From Candidatus Gastranaerophilales bacterium (GTDB lineage Bacteria; Cyanobacteriota; Vampirovibrionia; Gastranaerophilales; Gastranaerophilaceae): a stretch of DNA of 64,000 bases. Positions 8,998-17,963 of the stretch are shown here, in pieces (position 1 is the stretch's first letter; every line of letters begins with the position of its first letter). The stretch spans positions 1 to 64,000 of the forward strand of contig CALUWJ010000006.1 in NCBI GenBank assembly GCA_944324455.1, in the 5' to 3' direction. Both the position numbers and the translations under genes were made by a program. The notes under the pieces were generated by a model that saw only the letters and a list, made by a program, of their open reading frames with translations, ran no database searches and was not told the DNA's origin.

Positions 8998-9248
8998 ATA
9001 AATTTTTAAAGGTCTCAAGATTAATAAAAAGAAGAACAGTTGCAAATGACGTTTGCGATTCAGCCAGAGTTTTTGTAAATAATAACCCCGCAAAACCCGC
9101 TAAACAATTAAAGGTCGGGGATATTATTTCAATTGAATATAAAAATATGACAAAGTCCTATAAGGTTTTAATAATACCCGCGGGAAATGTGCCTATAAAT
9201 ACTGCAAACACACTGTATGAGGAAATTCAAGATAATACTATTTTATAA
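8988..9248 (+). CDS. rqcP: small S4-domain RNA-binding protein (RqcP/Hsp15 type)
   Basis: 86 aa, essentially a single S4 domain: MRLDKFLKVSRLIKRR, then VANDVCDSARVFVNN and KQLKVGDIISIEY. The length and sequence match RqcP (YabO), which works with RqcH in ribosome-associated quality control by stabilising P-site tRNA on the 50S subunit; Hsp15-type proteins are close relatives. The gene overlaps the PfkB gene by 10 bp. No rqcH is seen in the window, so the assignment rests on the domain alone. smpB (1906-2367) is another ribosome-rescue gene in the window. Confidence 0.82.
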   Translation: MRLDKFLKVSRLIKRRTVANDVCDSARVFVNNNPAKPAKQLKVGDIISIEYKNMTKSYKVLIIPAGNVPINTANTLYEEIQDNTIL

Positions 9249-9301
9249 TTGCAATAATATTCTAAGAATGCTAAAATCGATATAATACAAAGAGAGGCGA
9301 T

Positions 9302-10438
9302 ATGAAATATAATTTTGGTGTTGTAAAGGAATTAAAAAAAGGCGAAACAAGAGTTGCAATAACTCCTGATGTTGTTGCAATGCTTAACTCTGACGGATTA
9401 AGTGTACTAATTGAATCAGGTGCAGGAAATTTGTCCGGTTTTAGTGATGAAGATTATATTCAAAACGGAGCAACTGTTGTAAAAGATGCTAAAGAAGTTT
9501 GGCAAAACTCTAAAATTATATTAAAAGTTAAAGAGCCGCAACCTTGTGAATTTCAGTATTTTAGACCTGATTTAATTATATTTTCGTATCTTCATCTTGC
9601 TGTTGAACAAGAATTAACAAAAGAACTTTTAAAGAAAAAAGTTACGACTATTGCCTCTGAATCAATTGAAACAGAAGACGGGCAACTTCCGCTTTTAACA
9701 CCTATGTCTGAAGTGGCAGGAAGATTAGCCGTTCAAATCGGTGCAAGATTTCTTGAATCAAACAACGGAGGTTCAGGCGTACTTTTATCCGGAGTTCCTG
9801 GGGTGCAACCTGGGAAAGTTATTATAATAGGAGCAGGAGTTGTAGGTAGAAACGCAGCTCAAATTGCTATTGGCATGGGAGCTGACGTATCTATTTTTGA
9901 TGTAAATCCTAAAAGGCTTGTTTTAATAGATGGAATTTATGGAACTTCAATCAAAACCCACTACTGCAACCCTGCAAAAATAGCCCAAGAAGTACCAAAA
10001 GCAGATTTATTAATAACCTGTGTATTAAAACACTCACATGTTGCACCGAAAATAATCCCTGAAAGTGTTGTAAAAGAAATGAAAAAAGGTTCTGTTATTG
10101 TTGATGTTGCAATTGACCAAGGCGGAAATGTCGAAACAATAGATAGATGCACTTCTCTTGATGATCCGACATACGAAAAATATGGAGTATTACATTGTGC
10201 AATTCCAAACATCCCGTCTGCAGTTCCTAAAACAGCTTCTTATGCTTATTCATACGCAATGTATCCGTATTTAAAATCTTTAGGTGAAAAAGGCTTAATT
10301 GAATCAATAAAAGAAAATCAAGATTTATCCAATGGGGTAAATACTTTTAATGGAGAAATCACTAATCAATCGGTTGCAGAATCTCTAAACCAAGAATTTA
10401 CACAAATTGAGCTTTTAGTAGGTTTTAAAATAAAATGA
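9302..10438 (+). CDS. ald: alanine dehydrogenase
   Basis: 378 aa, the usual length for this NAD-dependent enzyme interconverting L-alanine and pyruvate plus ammonia. The start FGVVKELKKGETRVAITP and FSYLHLAVEQ are typical of the catalytic domain. The Rossmann motif is IIGAGVVGRNAAQIAIGMGA and HCAIPNIPSAVPKTAS is a family block. A TATAAT lies about 20 nt upstream and AGAGG 5 nt before the ATG. The stop overlaps proB as ATGA, making an ald-proB-proA operon. Confidence 0.94.
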   Translation: MKYNFGVVKELKKGETRVAITPDVVAMLNSDGLSVLIESGAGNLSGFSDEDYIQNGATVVKDAKEVWQNSKIILKVKEPQPCEFQYFRPDLIIFSYLHLAVEQELTKELLKKKVTTIASESIETEDGQLPLLTPMSEVAGRLAVQIGARFLESNNGGSGVLLSGVPGVQPGKVIIIGAGVVGRNAAQIAIGMGADVSIFDVNPKRLVLIDGIYGTSIKTHYCNPAKIAQEVPKADLLITCVLKHSHVAPKIIPESVVKEMKKGSVIVDVAIDQGGNVETIDRCTSLDDPTYEKYGVLHCAIPNIPSAVPKTASYAYSYAMYPYLKSLGEKGLIESIKENQDLSNGVNTFNGEITNQSVAESLNQEFTQIELLVGFKIK

Positions 10439-11541
10439 TAAAAAATTCAAAAAGAATTGTTTTCAAATTCGGCACAAACATTTTAAGAAACGAAGAAGGC
10501 GAGATTTCACTATCTCATTTATATTCTTTTATTGAAGATATTTCATATTTATTTAAACAAGGAAAAGAAATTCTTATTGTAACCTCTGGGGCTGTTGGTT
10601 TAGGAGCCAAAAAATTAAATATTGATACATCAGGCTCAACCACTCTAAAACAAGCGGCCGCAAGCGTGGGTCAACCTTTACTTATGAGCATGTGGCAAGA
10701 TGGTTTTGAAAAATACGGCATAACAACAGCACAAATTCTTTTAGTTGAAGATGATTTTTCAAACAGAAAAAAATATTTATCTTTAAGATTAACTCTAAAC
10801 AAACTGCTTGAAAATAAAGTCATTCCGATTATAAATCAAAATGATGCAGTTTCACCGTCTGAATTAGAACACGCAAGTTTTTCTGATAACGATAAATTAT
10901 CAGCCATTGTTGCTTCTAAATTAGATGCTGATTTATTGGTTATGGTTTCAGATATCAATGGGCTATATGACAAAAATCCAAAAGTCTATGATGACGCCAA
11001 ATTAATTAAACAAGTTGAAAAAGTTACACCAAAAATAGAAAAATTAGCTCAAGGCGCTTCTCAAGGCGGCAGAGGCGGTATGATAACCAAGCTTATAGGC
11101 GCAAAAGTAGCTACAACAAGCGGATTGTATGCTAAAATAGTAAACGGCAAAATCCCCGGAATAGTAAGAAAAATATTTGATGAAAATGTAGGGACTGTTT
11201 TTCTTCCTAACAAAAACTTATCCCATAAAAAACGCTGGATAGCTTATGCAACTAATATTATGGGCGAAGTTACAGTGAACAATGGAGCAAAAGAAGCTAT
11301 GGTTAAACACCAAAAGAGCTTACTTTCAATAGGCATAACCTCCGTTAAAGGAAATTTCAACAGAGGAGATGTAATTTCTATTTTAGATGAAAATAAAAAC
11401 GAATTTGCAAGAGGTATAACAAGCTATAATTCTTCTGATATAGATAAAATTAAAGGTCTGCACAGCGACAAAATTGATGAGATTTTAGGCTACAAATTTG
11501 ATGATGATGTAGTAATTAAAGATAATTTAGTTATAATTTAA
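10435..11541 (+). CDS. proB: glutamate 5-kinase with PUA domain
   Basis: 368 aa. ProB phosphorylates glutamate in the first step of proline synthesis. The amino-acid-kinase domain has VFKFGTNIL, VTSGAVGLGAKKL and INQNDAVS; GGRGGMITKL is the ATP/glutamate loop. A C-terminal PUA domain (about 275-368) is present, as in most bacterial ProB proteins. The ATG overlaps the ald stop (ATGA), so it is coupled to ald translation; proA follows after 12 bp. Confidence 0.95.
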   Translation: MIKNSKRIVFKFGTNILRNEEGEISLSHLYSFIEDISYLFKQGKEILIVTSGAVGLGAKKLNIDTSGSTTLKQAAASVGQPLLMSMWQDGFEKYGITTAQILLVEDDFSNRKKYLSLRLTLNKLLENKVIPIINQNDAVSPSELEHASFSDNDKLSAIVASKLDADLLVMVSDINGLYDKNPKVYDDAKLIKQVEKVTPKIEKLAQGASQGGRGGMITKLIGAKVATTSGLYAKIVNGKIPGIVRKIFDENVGTVFLPNKNLSHKKRWIAYATNIMGEVTVNNGAKEAMVKHQKSLLSIGITSVKGNFNRGDVISILDENKNEFARGITSYNSSDIDKIKGLHSDKIDEILGYKFDDDVVIKDNLVII

Positions 11542-11553
11542 AGGTTAAATATA

Positions 11554-12807
11554 ATGGAAAATATTGACATAATTGATATATCCAAAAAAGCAAAAAAAGC
11601 TTTTTTAAAAACAATGTATATTGATAATGACACAAAAAACAAAGCTCTTGAGCTTATTAAAAAAAAGCTTCTTGAAAAAAAAGAGCTTTTATATGTTGCG
11701 AATAGAGCTGATTCAAATAACGCAAAACAACTTTTAGAAGAAAATAAAATTAATCAAGCTGCTTTTGACAGATTAAAATTAAACGGCGCAAAAATAAGAG
11801 AATTAATAAAAGGAATAGATGATTTAATTAAGCTTGACGACCCTGTTAATAAACCAATTTGGCAAAAAGAATTGGATGAAGGACTTATTTTAAAAAAAAT
11901 ATCAACCCCAATAGGCGTTATAGGTGTAATTTTTGAATCAAGACCCGATTGCTTTATACAAATCTCATCTTTAATAATTAAATCAGGCAATTGCGGCATT
12001 TTAAAAGGCGGAAGCGAATGCCAAAATACAAATAAAGCACTGAATGAAATTGTTCAAGAAGCACTAAAAGAAGCAGGCATGCCTGAAAACACTATTAATT
12101 CCGTTTATTCAAGAGATGACATCAAAAAAATGTTAAGTCTTGATAAAGATATTGATTTAATTATTCCAAGAGGCTCAAACAGCCTTGTACAGTTCATTCA
12201 AGAAAATACAAAAATCCCTGTTTTAGGTCATGCCAGCGGAATTTGTCATATTTTTGTTGATGAAAATGCAGATTTTGAAAATACTAAAAGAATTGTTATT
12301 GACGCTAAAACGCAATACCCAAGCGCATGTAATGCCACTGAAACTCTTTTAATTCATAAAAATTACCCTTATATAAATGAATTAAAAGAAGCTCTTAAAA
12401 AAAGTGATATTGAGCTGATTGAAAATCCGCTTGATTATCATAAAGAATACAGTGATAGAATTTTAGCTATAAAAATCATAGATGACTTAAATAGCGCCAT
12501 TGAACACATTAATAAATACGGCTCAGGTCATACAGATGCAATCATTTCAAATAATCAAGAAAATATTGAAAAATTTATGAATTTAGTTGATTCATCATCG
12601 GTATTTGCAAATTGCTCAACAAGATTTTCAGACGGATACAGATATGGTTTTGGCGCAGAAGTAGGTATTTCAACCAACAAAACCCATGCAAGAGGCCCTG
12701 TTGGGCTTGAAGGTCTAACAATTTATAAATATAAATTATATGGTTCAAATAACATTGTTGATGATTATGTTAAAGGAATTAAAAATTTCAATCATAAATT
12801 TATTTAG
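11554..12807 (+). CDS. proA: gamma-glutamyl phosphate reductase
   Basis: 417 aa, the usual length. ProA reduces gamma-glutamyl phosphate to the semialdehyde, the step after ProB. It has the aldehyde-dehydrogenase fold: PIGVIGVIFESRPD, LKGGSE and the catalytic Cys in QYPSACNATETLL. SDGYRYGFGAEVGISTNK and ARGPVGLEGLT are typical ProA C-terminal blocks. AAAGG lies 7 nt before the ATG. The final proline gene (proC) is not nearby. Confidence 0.95.
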   Translation: MENIDIIDISKKAKKAFLKTMYIDNDTKNKALELIKKKLLEKKELLYVANRADSNNAKQLLEENKINQAAFDRLKLNGAKIRELIKGIDDLIKLDDPVNKPIWQKELDEGLILKKISTPIGVIGVIFESRPDCFIQISSLIIKSGNCGILKGGSECQNTNKALNEIVQEALKEAGMPENTINSVYSRDDIKKMLSLDKDIDLIIPRGSNSLVQFIQENTKIPVLGHASGICHIFVDENADFENTKRIVIDAKTQYPSACNATETLLIHKNYPYINELKEALKKSDIELIENPLDYHKEYSDRILAIKIIDDLNSAIEHINKYGSGHTDAIISNNQENIEKFMNLVDSSSVFANCSTRFSDGYRYGFGAEVGISTNKTHARGPVGLEGLTIYKYKLYGSNNIVDDYVKGIKNFNHKFI

Positions 12808-12911
12808 TTAAGATATATTACAATTTATCAAAAACGGTTAATTTGAAACTGGAAAAATACTTTTTTTATATAAGAAAGTATATATTTTTTATATAAATTG
12901 AAGGCAATAAA

Positions 12912-13826
12912 ATGATTCAATTAAACGTAGATTATTCATTACTAACAAAATTTTTCGGCATTTCACCTTCCAAAATCCCTCAATATGCAAACAAGGATTT
13001 GGAAGAAATTATGGAGCTTGAAGCAGCCCAAGGCAATAAAAAAGCCCAAGACTATAAAAAAATACTTTCTGATCCCGATAAGCTTTATGAAATTTTTAAA
13101 TTAACAAATGTTGAAAATAAATTAATAATTCTGCAAAACATGTCTGAAAGTGATATAGACAAGCTCTTGCCGTATCTAACACAAGAACAGTTGGCAAAAG
13201 GGCTCAATTTCTTTACGGAAGAAAAATTAATAGCAATGACAAAAGAGCTTCCAATTGAAGAACTTGTTGGAATGATATTTGAAAAATTTAATCTTTTTGA
13301 TGTTCTTTCTCTAATGGAAGATGATGCAATGGATACTTTTTTAAATCAACCTGATGTTGAGAGAAAATATGCTCAAAAATATTTTGAAACACTAGATCAA
13401 AAAACACTTGAAAAAATCATGACCTATTCTTTTGGCAGCAATTTTGAAGGGAAAAGCCAAAAAGAATACTTAGAACACTTAGAAAATCTTGATGATAAAG
13501 ATTTTCAAAACTTTTTATTATCCATGGAGCGTGAACAAAAAATAAATCTTATTAATGGCATTGTAAGTCAAGATGAAGATTTATTATTGCTCTTTGAAAC
13601 AGATGACCTTGTTGCTCCTATGGAAATGCTTATGAAAGAAGATAAAATCAAAATGATGAGCACACTTGATAGTGAATTTTTAGTTCCGATGATTCAAGAA
13701 CTCCCGCTAAATTTAACTCAAATTGTACTAACACAAATTGACCCAAGAGATTTTAGCGAAATCTTAGCTGAGGATTTTCAAGATATTTTATCTGAAGTAG
13801 TATTATTTTCAACAAAAGCAGCTTAG
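12912..13826 (+). CDS. helical-repeat protein, MgtE-N/FliG-like
   Basis: 304 aa, not firmly recognised. From about residue 55 it is built of short amphipathic helical repeats (SESDIDKLLPYLTQEQL, FTEEKLIAMTKELPIEEL, DPRDFSEILAEDFQDIL) of the kind seen in MgtE N-terminal domains and in FliG. There are no membrane segments, so it is not an Mg transporter. The protein is acidic and probably cytoplasmic. GAAGG lies 8 nt before the ATG. It is convergent with the LptF/G gene (4-bp overlap). A flagellar switch-like role is possible given the flagellar genes nearby, but this is speculation. Confidence 0.7.
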   Translation: MIQLNVDYSLLTKFFGISPSKIPQYANKDLEEIMELEAAQGNKKAQDYKKILSDPDKLYEIFKLTNVENKLIILQNMSESDIDKLLPYLTQEQLAKGLNFFTEEKLIAMTKELPIEELVGMIFEKFNLFDVLSLMEDDAMDTFLNQPDVERKYAQKYFETLDQKTLEKIMTYSFGSNFEGKSQKEYLEHLENLDDKDFQNFLLSMEREQKINLINGIVSQDEDLLLLFETDDLVAPMEMLMKEDKIKMMSTLDSEFLVPMIQELPLNLTQIVLTQIDPRDFSEILAEDFQDILSEVVLFSTKAA

Positions 13827-14971
13827 ATTTTATATGCTTTTTTATAGAATAAATAACCTCCAACCACCATTATCGTTATTACAGGAAGCCAAGCAGCTAA
13901 TATCGGAGGAATTGTGCCTGCCGCACCAAGATTTAAGGACAATGCTCTTATAACATAATATACAAATATAATTAAAATACTAAACAAAAAGCCTCTGTTA
14001 TATCTAACCCTTGGAGGAGTAATAGCTAAAGGCACACCGATAATTGCAAGAGCAAAAGTTGTAACAGGAAGTGCTAATTTATCAAATAAATTAATTTCAT
14101 ATTCTAGCCTGATTTTTTCTTCTAAATGAGCTTTTTGTTTTTTAATGTGTTTCATTAATTTAAAGAAATTAAACTCATTTGTTGTTTCTTTAACCATTTC
14201 ATTAACATCACCTATGCCGAAAGAAACATTTGATTCTTCAAAAAGACTCGTATTGAAAACTTTTCCGTTTTTTGAAATGGTATATATTACACCATTATCA
14301 AATTTCCAGCCGTAATCTGATGTTGTACCTTTTTTAGCTTGCACGATTTGTATATTTTTAGGATTTGAAATATCGACAACAGTTACGTTATTAAGAGTCT
14401 TATCTTTGCACCATTGAGCATAGAAAAGACGCTTTAATTTTCCATCTTTATCTATATCTTTTATTGTAAAATTCATCTTATTTTCAGGAATGTGTTTTTG
14501 CTCTAAAGAATATATTGCAAGCGACTTAGATTGAACAGAAGCAACAGGAACAATAAATTCATTTATAAAAAAGCTGACAAATGTCATCACAACAGCAAAA
14601 CAAAAAATGGGACGAGCAACACGCTCTATACTTATTCCGCAAGCTTTAAAAATTGTTATTTCAGACTTCAAACTTAAATCATTAACTGTCATAACAGTTG
14701 CAAATAAAGTTGAGATTGGAATGGTCAAAACAAAAACCTGCGGCAAGTTTAGGACAATCATCATAATAGCAATATGAAAAGGAATACCATATAATGAAAT
14801 TTGTTTAATCAATTGTGTAAATGTTTCAGAAGCAAAAATAATTGATGTAAAAATAATTACACCCAAAATAAAAACATCGCTTAATTGTTTTAAAATATAT
14901 CTATCTAAAATAGATAGAGAGTTATATTTTTCTTTTATTTTAGCTTTAATTTCTTTATATTTTGAATACAT
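13823..14971 (-). CDS. LptF/LptG-family permease
   Basis: 382 aa, six predicted membrane helices in two groups of three, with a soluble periplasmic domain between (about 140-280). LDRYILKQL at the start and the TLFATVMTVNDLSLKSEITIFKACGIS coupling region are typical of YjgP/YjgQ proteins. These form the membrane part of the Lpt ABC transporter that moves lipopolysaccharide or a similar lipid to the outer membrane. Only one copy is present here; many non-proteobacterial groups have one. It overlaps tyrA by 17 bp and is presumably translated from the same mRNA. Confidence 0.85.
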   Translation of the reverse strand: MYSKYKEIKAKIKEKYNSLSILDRYILKQLSDVFILGVIIFTSIIFASETFTQLIKQISLYGIPFHIAIMMIVLNLPQVFVLTIPISTLFATVMTVNDLSLKSEITIFKACGISIERVARPIFCFAVVMTFVSFFINEFIVPVASVQSKSLAIYSLEQKHIPENKMNFTIKDIDKDGKLKRLFYAQWCKDKTLNNVTVVDISNPKNIQIVQAKKGTTSDYGWKFDNGVIYTISKNGKVFNTSLFEESNVSFGIGDVNEMVKETTNEFNFFKLMKHIKKQKAHLEEKIRLEYEINLFDKLALPVTTFALAIIGVPLAITPPRVRYNRGFLFSILIIFVYYVIRALSLNLGAAGTIPPILAAWLPVITIMVVGGYLFYKKAYKI

Positions 14972-15761
14972 TTTTGCCGTCTTTGTTATACATCTTCATT
15001 CTTTTTTTAGAAATTTCTTCAAATAATTTAATTTTCTCATTATCAGAAATATTTTTCAAGCTATCAAATTTATCTAATAGAATATCAAATGCTTTTATAA
15101 TGTTTTCTTCATTATTTTTAAGCATTCCATAAGCCAAAGAAGCGTTTGTCATAGCAAGACGGGTTGAATCTCTAAAACCGCTTGAAGCAATTAATTTTGA
15201 ATCATCAAGTGCACTATCAAATAATAAAAAAGATAATATAGTGGGTAAATGTGAAATTTGAGCACACATAAAATCATGTTTATTCATGTCAATTTCAAAA
15301 GAAATCGCACCCAAATCTTTTATGATTTTTTCTAAAATATTATTTTTCTTTTGAACAAGCCATTTTGCTCCAATAAATAAATCTTCATCTCCTGCATCAA
15401 ATCCTTGTTTTTCGCTTCCTGCCATAGGATGAGATAAAATAAAATCAAAATTATATTTTTTGTTTAATAAAATAGATTTAACAGAGCTAACATCAGCAAC
15501 TATTGTCTTTTTATTCAAAAATATATTCAATTCATCAAGGACATCAACAGTTTTTAATAATTCACAACAAACAAAAACAATATCACAATCTTTTAAAATT
15601 TTTATATCAGATGAAGCATTTTTTGTATATTCAAGGGCCTTTTTTGCGCTTGAAATACTATGACAATATAATTCATAACAAGAATTTTTTGCCAAGCCTT
15701 TTAATATTGATGAACCAATTAAACCAAGTCCTGAAATTCCAACTTTCAACCTTTGTTCCAT
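14955..15761 (-). CDS. tyrA: prephenate dehydrogenase
   Basis: 268 aa, a monofunctional TyrA without chorismate mutase or ACT domain. It oxidatively decarboxylates prephenate to 4-hydroxyphenylpyruvate (or arogenate to tyrosine; specificity not determined). The NAD-binding motif is GISGLGLIGSS; FILSHPMAGSEKQG carries the catalytic-site His-Pro segment; the helical C-terminal domain includes ISHLPTILSFLL and FRDSTRLA. The start is ATG 15761 with no Shine-Dalgarno; an extended -10 (TGtTATAAT) ends 7 nt upstream. The end overlaps the LptF/G gene. Confidence 0.93.
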   Translation of the reverse strand: MEQRLKVGISGLGLIGSSILKGLAKNSCYELYCHSISSAKKALEYTKNASSDIKILKDCDIVFVCCELLKTVDVLDELNIFLNKKTIVADVSSVKSILLNKKYNFDFILSHPMAGSEKQGFDAGDEDLFIGAKWLVQKKNNILEKIIKDLGAISFEIDMNKHDFMCAQISHLPTILSFLLFDSALDDSKLIASSGFRDSTRLAMTNASLAYGMLKNNEENIIKAFDILLDKFDSLKNISDNEKIKLFEEISKKRMKMYNKDGKNVFKI

Positions 15762-15768
15762 GGCGATA

Positions 15769-15777
15769 ATTATAACA
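15769..15777 (-). promoter_or_regulatory. extended -10 of tyrA, probable leaderless start
   Basis: TGtTATAAT on the minus strand, a perfect extended -10, ending 7 nt before ATG 15761. Initiation would fall at or within a base of the start codon. Confidence 0.6.
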
Positions 15778-15858
15778 TATTTATTTTTTGTTGTAATTAC
15801 AATTTTTCAAACTATGAATTTTATTATATAATTTACTTAATAAATACAGGAGTTAAAA

Positions 15859-16371
15859 ATGTCAACAAGATGTATCAAAAAAGGAAAAGCCTTTAAATTT
15901 GGGGATAATATCACAACTGACCACATTGCACCGGGGAGATTATTTCATTTAAGAAATGATTTAGAAGAATTTTCTAAACATGTTTTAGAAGATGCCGATC
16001 CGACTTTTGCTTCAAAATTAACAAACGGGGATTTTGTTGTAGCAGGAAACAATTTTGGATTAGGTTCATCAAGAGAACATGCTCCTCAAATTATTAAACT
16101 GGCAGGGGTAGGTGCTGTTATAGCTAAATCTTTTGCAAGAATATTTTATAGAAACGCAATCAATATAGGGCTTTTGGCTATTGAATGCGATACAGATAAA
16201 ATTGACAATAATGATATTTTAGAGCTTGATATTAAAAACGGCATTTTAAAAGATATCACAAAAAATATTACAATTAAAATCACGCCTCTGCCTGATGTAA
16301 TGATTAAATTGCTTAATGATGGCGGTTTAGTAAAACATTTAAACAAAAACGGAGATTTTAAACTTGTATAA
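15859..16371 (+). CDS. LeuD-type hydro-lyase small subunit
   Basis: 170 aa aconitase-superfamily swivel domain, in the size range of 3-isopropylmalate dehydratase small subunits. GDNITTDHIAPGR and GNNFGLGSSREHAP are the family's substrate-loop motifs. A LeuC-like large subunit is not in the window. The next gene, overlapping by 8 bp, encodes an isocitrate-dehydrogenase-type enzyme, so the partner reaction may be citrate/aconitate/isocitrate rather than leucine synthesis. TATAAT at 15827-15832 and AGGAG before the ATG are good expression signals. Confidence 0.85.
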   Translation: MSTRCIKKGKAFKFGDNITTDHIAPGRLFHLRNDLEEFSKHVLEDADPTFASKLTNGDFVVAGNNFGLGSSREHAPQIIKLAGVGAVIAKSFARIFYRNAINIGLLAIECDTDKIDNNDILELDIKNGILKDITKNITIKITPLPDVMIKLLNDGGLVKHLNKNGDFKLV

Positions 16372-17365
16372 TATAACTTTAATTGATGGCGACGGCATTG
16401 GCCCCGAAATAACCAAAAGCGTTGTAGATATAATCGAATCAACAGGAATAAAAATCAACTGGGATGAGTGTCTTATTGGTTCAAGAGCTATTGAAAAATA
16501 TAATAAAACTCTACCTGATACTACAATAAAATCAATAGAAAAAAATAAAATTGCTCTAAAAGCCCCCTCTACAACTCCGATTGGAGAAGGATTTAAATCA
16601 GTCAATGTTGAACTTAGAAGATATTTTGATTTGTATGCAAATATTCGCCCAAGCAAAAATCTTCCAAACATTAAAACACCTTTTAATAATGTTGATTTAG
16701 TTGTTATAAGAGAAAACACACAAGATATATATGCTGGGCTTGAAGAACAAGTTGATAAAGATACCGTCCATGGCATTAAATTAATTACAAGACAAGGCTG
16801 CGAAAGAATTTGCGATTTTGCTTTTCAATATGCAATAAAAAACCAAAGAAAAGAAGTAACGGTTGTAACAAAAGCAAATATTTCAAAATTAGCAGACGGA
16901 ATGTTTTTAAAATGTTTTAGAGAAATTGCAAAAAACTATGAAAACATTAATACTCGTGAAATTTTAATTGACAATCTTTGCATGCAATTGGTTCAAAACC
17001 CATCTCAATTTGATGTTTTAGTTATGCCCAATTTATATGGAGATATAGTATCAGACCTTTGCGCCGGTTTAGTTGGGGGTTTAGGGATAGCACAAAGCGC
17101 TAATATAGGAAAAGATTGCGCAATTTTTGAAGCAGTCCATGGCTCAGCTCCTGATATTGCAAATAAAGGAATAGCAAACCCCACTGGGCTTTTAAGAAGT
17201 GCTATTATGATGCTAAATTATATCAATGAAGATGTAGTGGCAAAAAAAATAGAAAATGCGCTATTTGAAGTTTTAAAAGAAGGAAAAGTTCTAACAAAAG
17301 ACCTAAAAGGAAATTCTACAACGAAAGAATTCAGTGATGAAATAATCAAAAAAATACGCTTATAG
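16364..17365 (+). CDS. NAD(P)-dependent isocitrate/isopropylmalate-family dehydrogenase
   Basis: 333 aa beta-decarboxylating dehydrogenase. The start [11 protein letters not shown], the substrate loop SVNVELRR followed by [21 protein letters not shown] and [14 protein letters not shown] are all intact. SxNxxLR and DLYANIRP are the NAD-isocitrate or homoisocitrate dehydrogenase pattern rather than the LeuB one. The start is TTG, with GGAG 9 nt upstream inside the end of the LeuD-type gene. The pair probably makes 2-oxoglutarate (or a homologue) for amino-acid synthesis; the exact substrate is inferred. Confidence 0.85.
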   Translation: MYNITLIDGDGIGPEITKSVVDIIESTGIKINWDECLIGSRAIEKYNKTLPDTTIKSIEKNKIALKAPSTTPIGEGFKSVNVELRRYFDLYANIRPSKNLPNIKTPFNNVDLVVIRENTQDIYAGLEEQVDKDTVHGIKLITRQGCERICDFAFQYAIKNQRKEVTVVTKANISKLADGMFLKCFREIAKNYENINTREILIDNLCMQLVQNPSQFDVLVMPNLYGDIVSDLCAGLVGGLGIAQSANIGKDCAIFEAVHGSAPDIANKGIANPTGLLRSAIMMLNYINEDVVAKKIENALFEVLKEGKVLTKDLKGNSTTKEFSDEIIKKIRL

Positions 17366-17382
17366 TTAAAAAGGAGAAAAAA

Positions 17383-17916
17383 ATGACAAAATGGGTTTGC
17401 GCAGTATGCGGTTACACTATTGAACAAGACACTATGCCTGAAGTTTGCCCGCAATGTAAAGCTACAAAATTCAACAAAGCTGATGACATTAAAGGGTTTG
17501 CTTGTGAACACAAAGTTGGCGAAGGAAAAGATGTTGACGCTGTTGTATTACAAGGCTTAAAAGACCATTTCAATGGCGAATGCACAGAAGTTGGTATGTA
17601 TTTAGCTATGTCAAGAGTAGCAGACAGAGAAGGCTATCCTGAAGTAGCAGAAGCATACAAAAGAATAGCTTTTGAAGAAGCTGAACACGCTGCAAAATTT
17701 GCTGAATTATTAGGCGAAGTTGTTTCTCCATCTACAAAAGAAAATCTTCAAGCTCGTGTTGATGCTGAAACAGGCGCTTGTGCAGCTAAATTAGAAATTG
17801 CTTCAAGAGCAAAACAACTTGGCTATGATGCTATCCATGATACAGTTCATGAAATGGCTAAAGACGAAGCTCGTCATGGCGCAGCGTTTAAAGGTTTATT
17901 AGAAAGATTATTCTAA
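17383..17916 (+). CDS. reverse rubrerythrin (rubredoxin domain first)
   Basis: 177 aa peroxide- and oxygen-scavenging di-iron protein. An N-terminal rubredoxin domain (CAVCGY ... CPQC, residues 6-25) is followed by a ferritin-like four-helix domain with [27 protein letters not shown] and [11 protein letters not shown] as iron ligands. This order is the opposite of classical rubrerythrin and matches the revRbr type known from Clostridium. Strong AAGGAG precedes the ATG. The gene is followed by a terminator and is probably expressed as part of, or just after, the LeuD/IDH unit. Codons are more biased to highly expressed choices than its neighbours. Confidence 0.93.
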   Translation: MTKWVCAVCGYTIEQDTMPEVCPQCKATKFNKADDIKGFACEHKVGEGKDVDAVVLQGLKDHFNGECTEVGMYLAMSRVADREGYPEVAEAYKRIAFEEAEHAAKFAELLGEVVSPSTKENLQARVDAETGACAAKLEIASRAKQLGYDAIHDTVHEMAKDEARHGAAFKGLLERLF

Positions 17917-17932
17917 TAAAATCAACAATAAT

Positions 17933-17962
17933 AAAAATCGCTGTTATTAAACAGCGATTTTT
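17933..17962. terminator. bidirectional terminator
   Basis: Perfect 13-bp stem AAAAATCGCTGTT / AACAGCGATTTTT with a 4-base loop. It lies between the convergent rubrerythrin gene and pflA, with T runs on both strands. Confidence 0.85.
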
Positions 17963-17963
17963 G

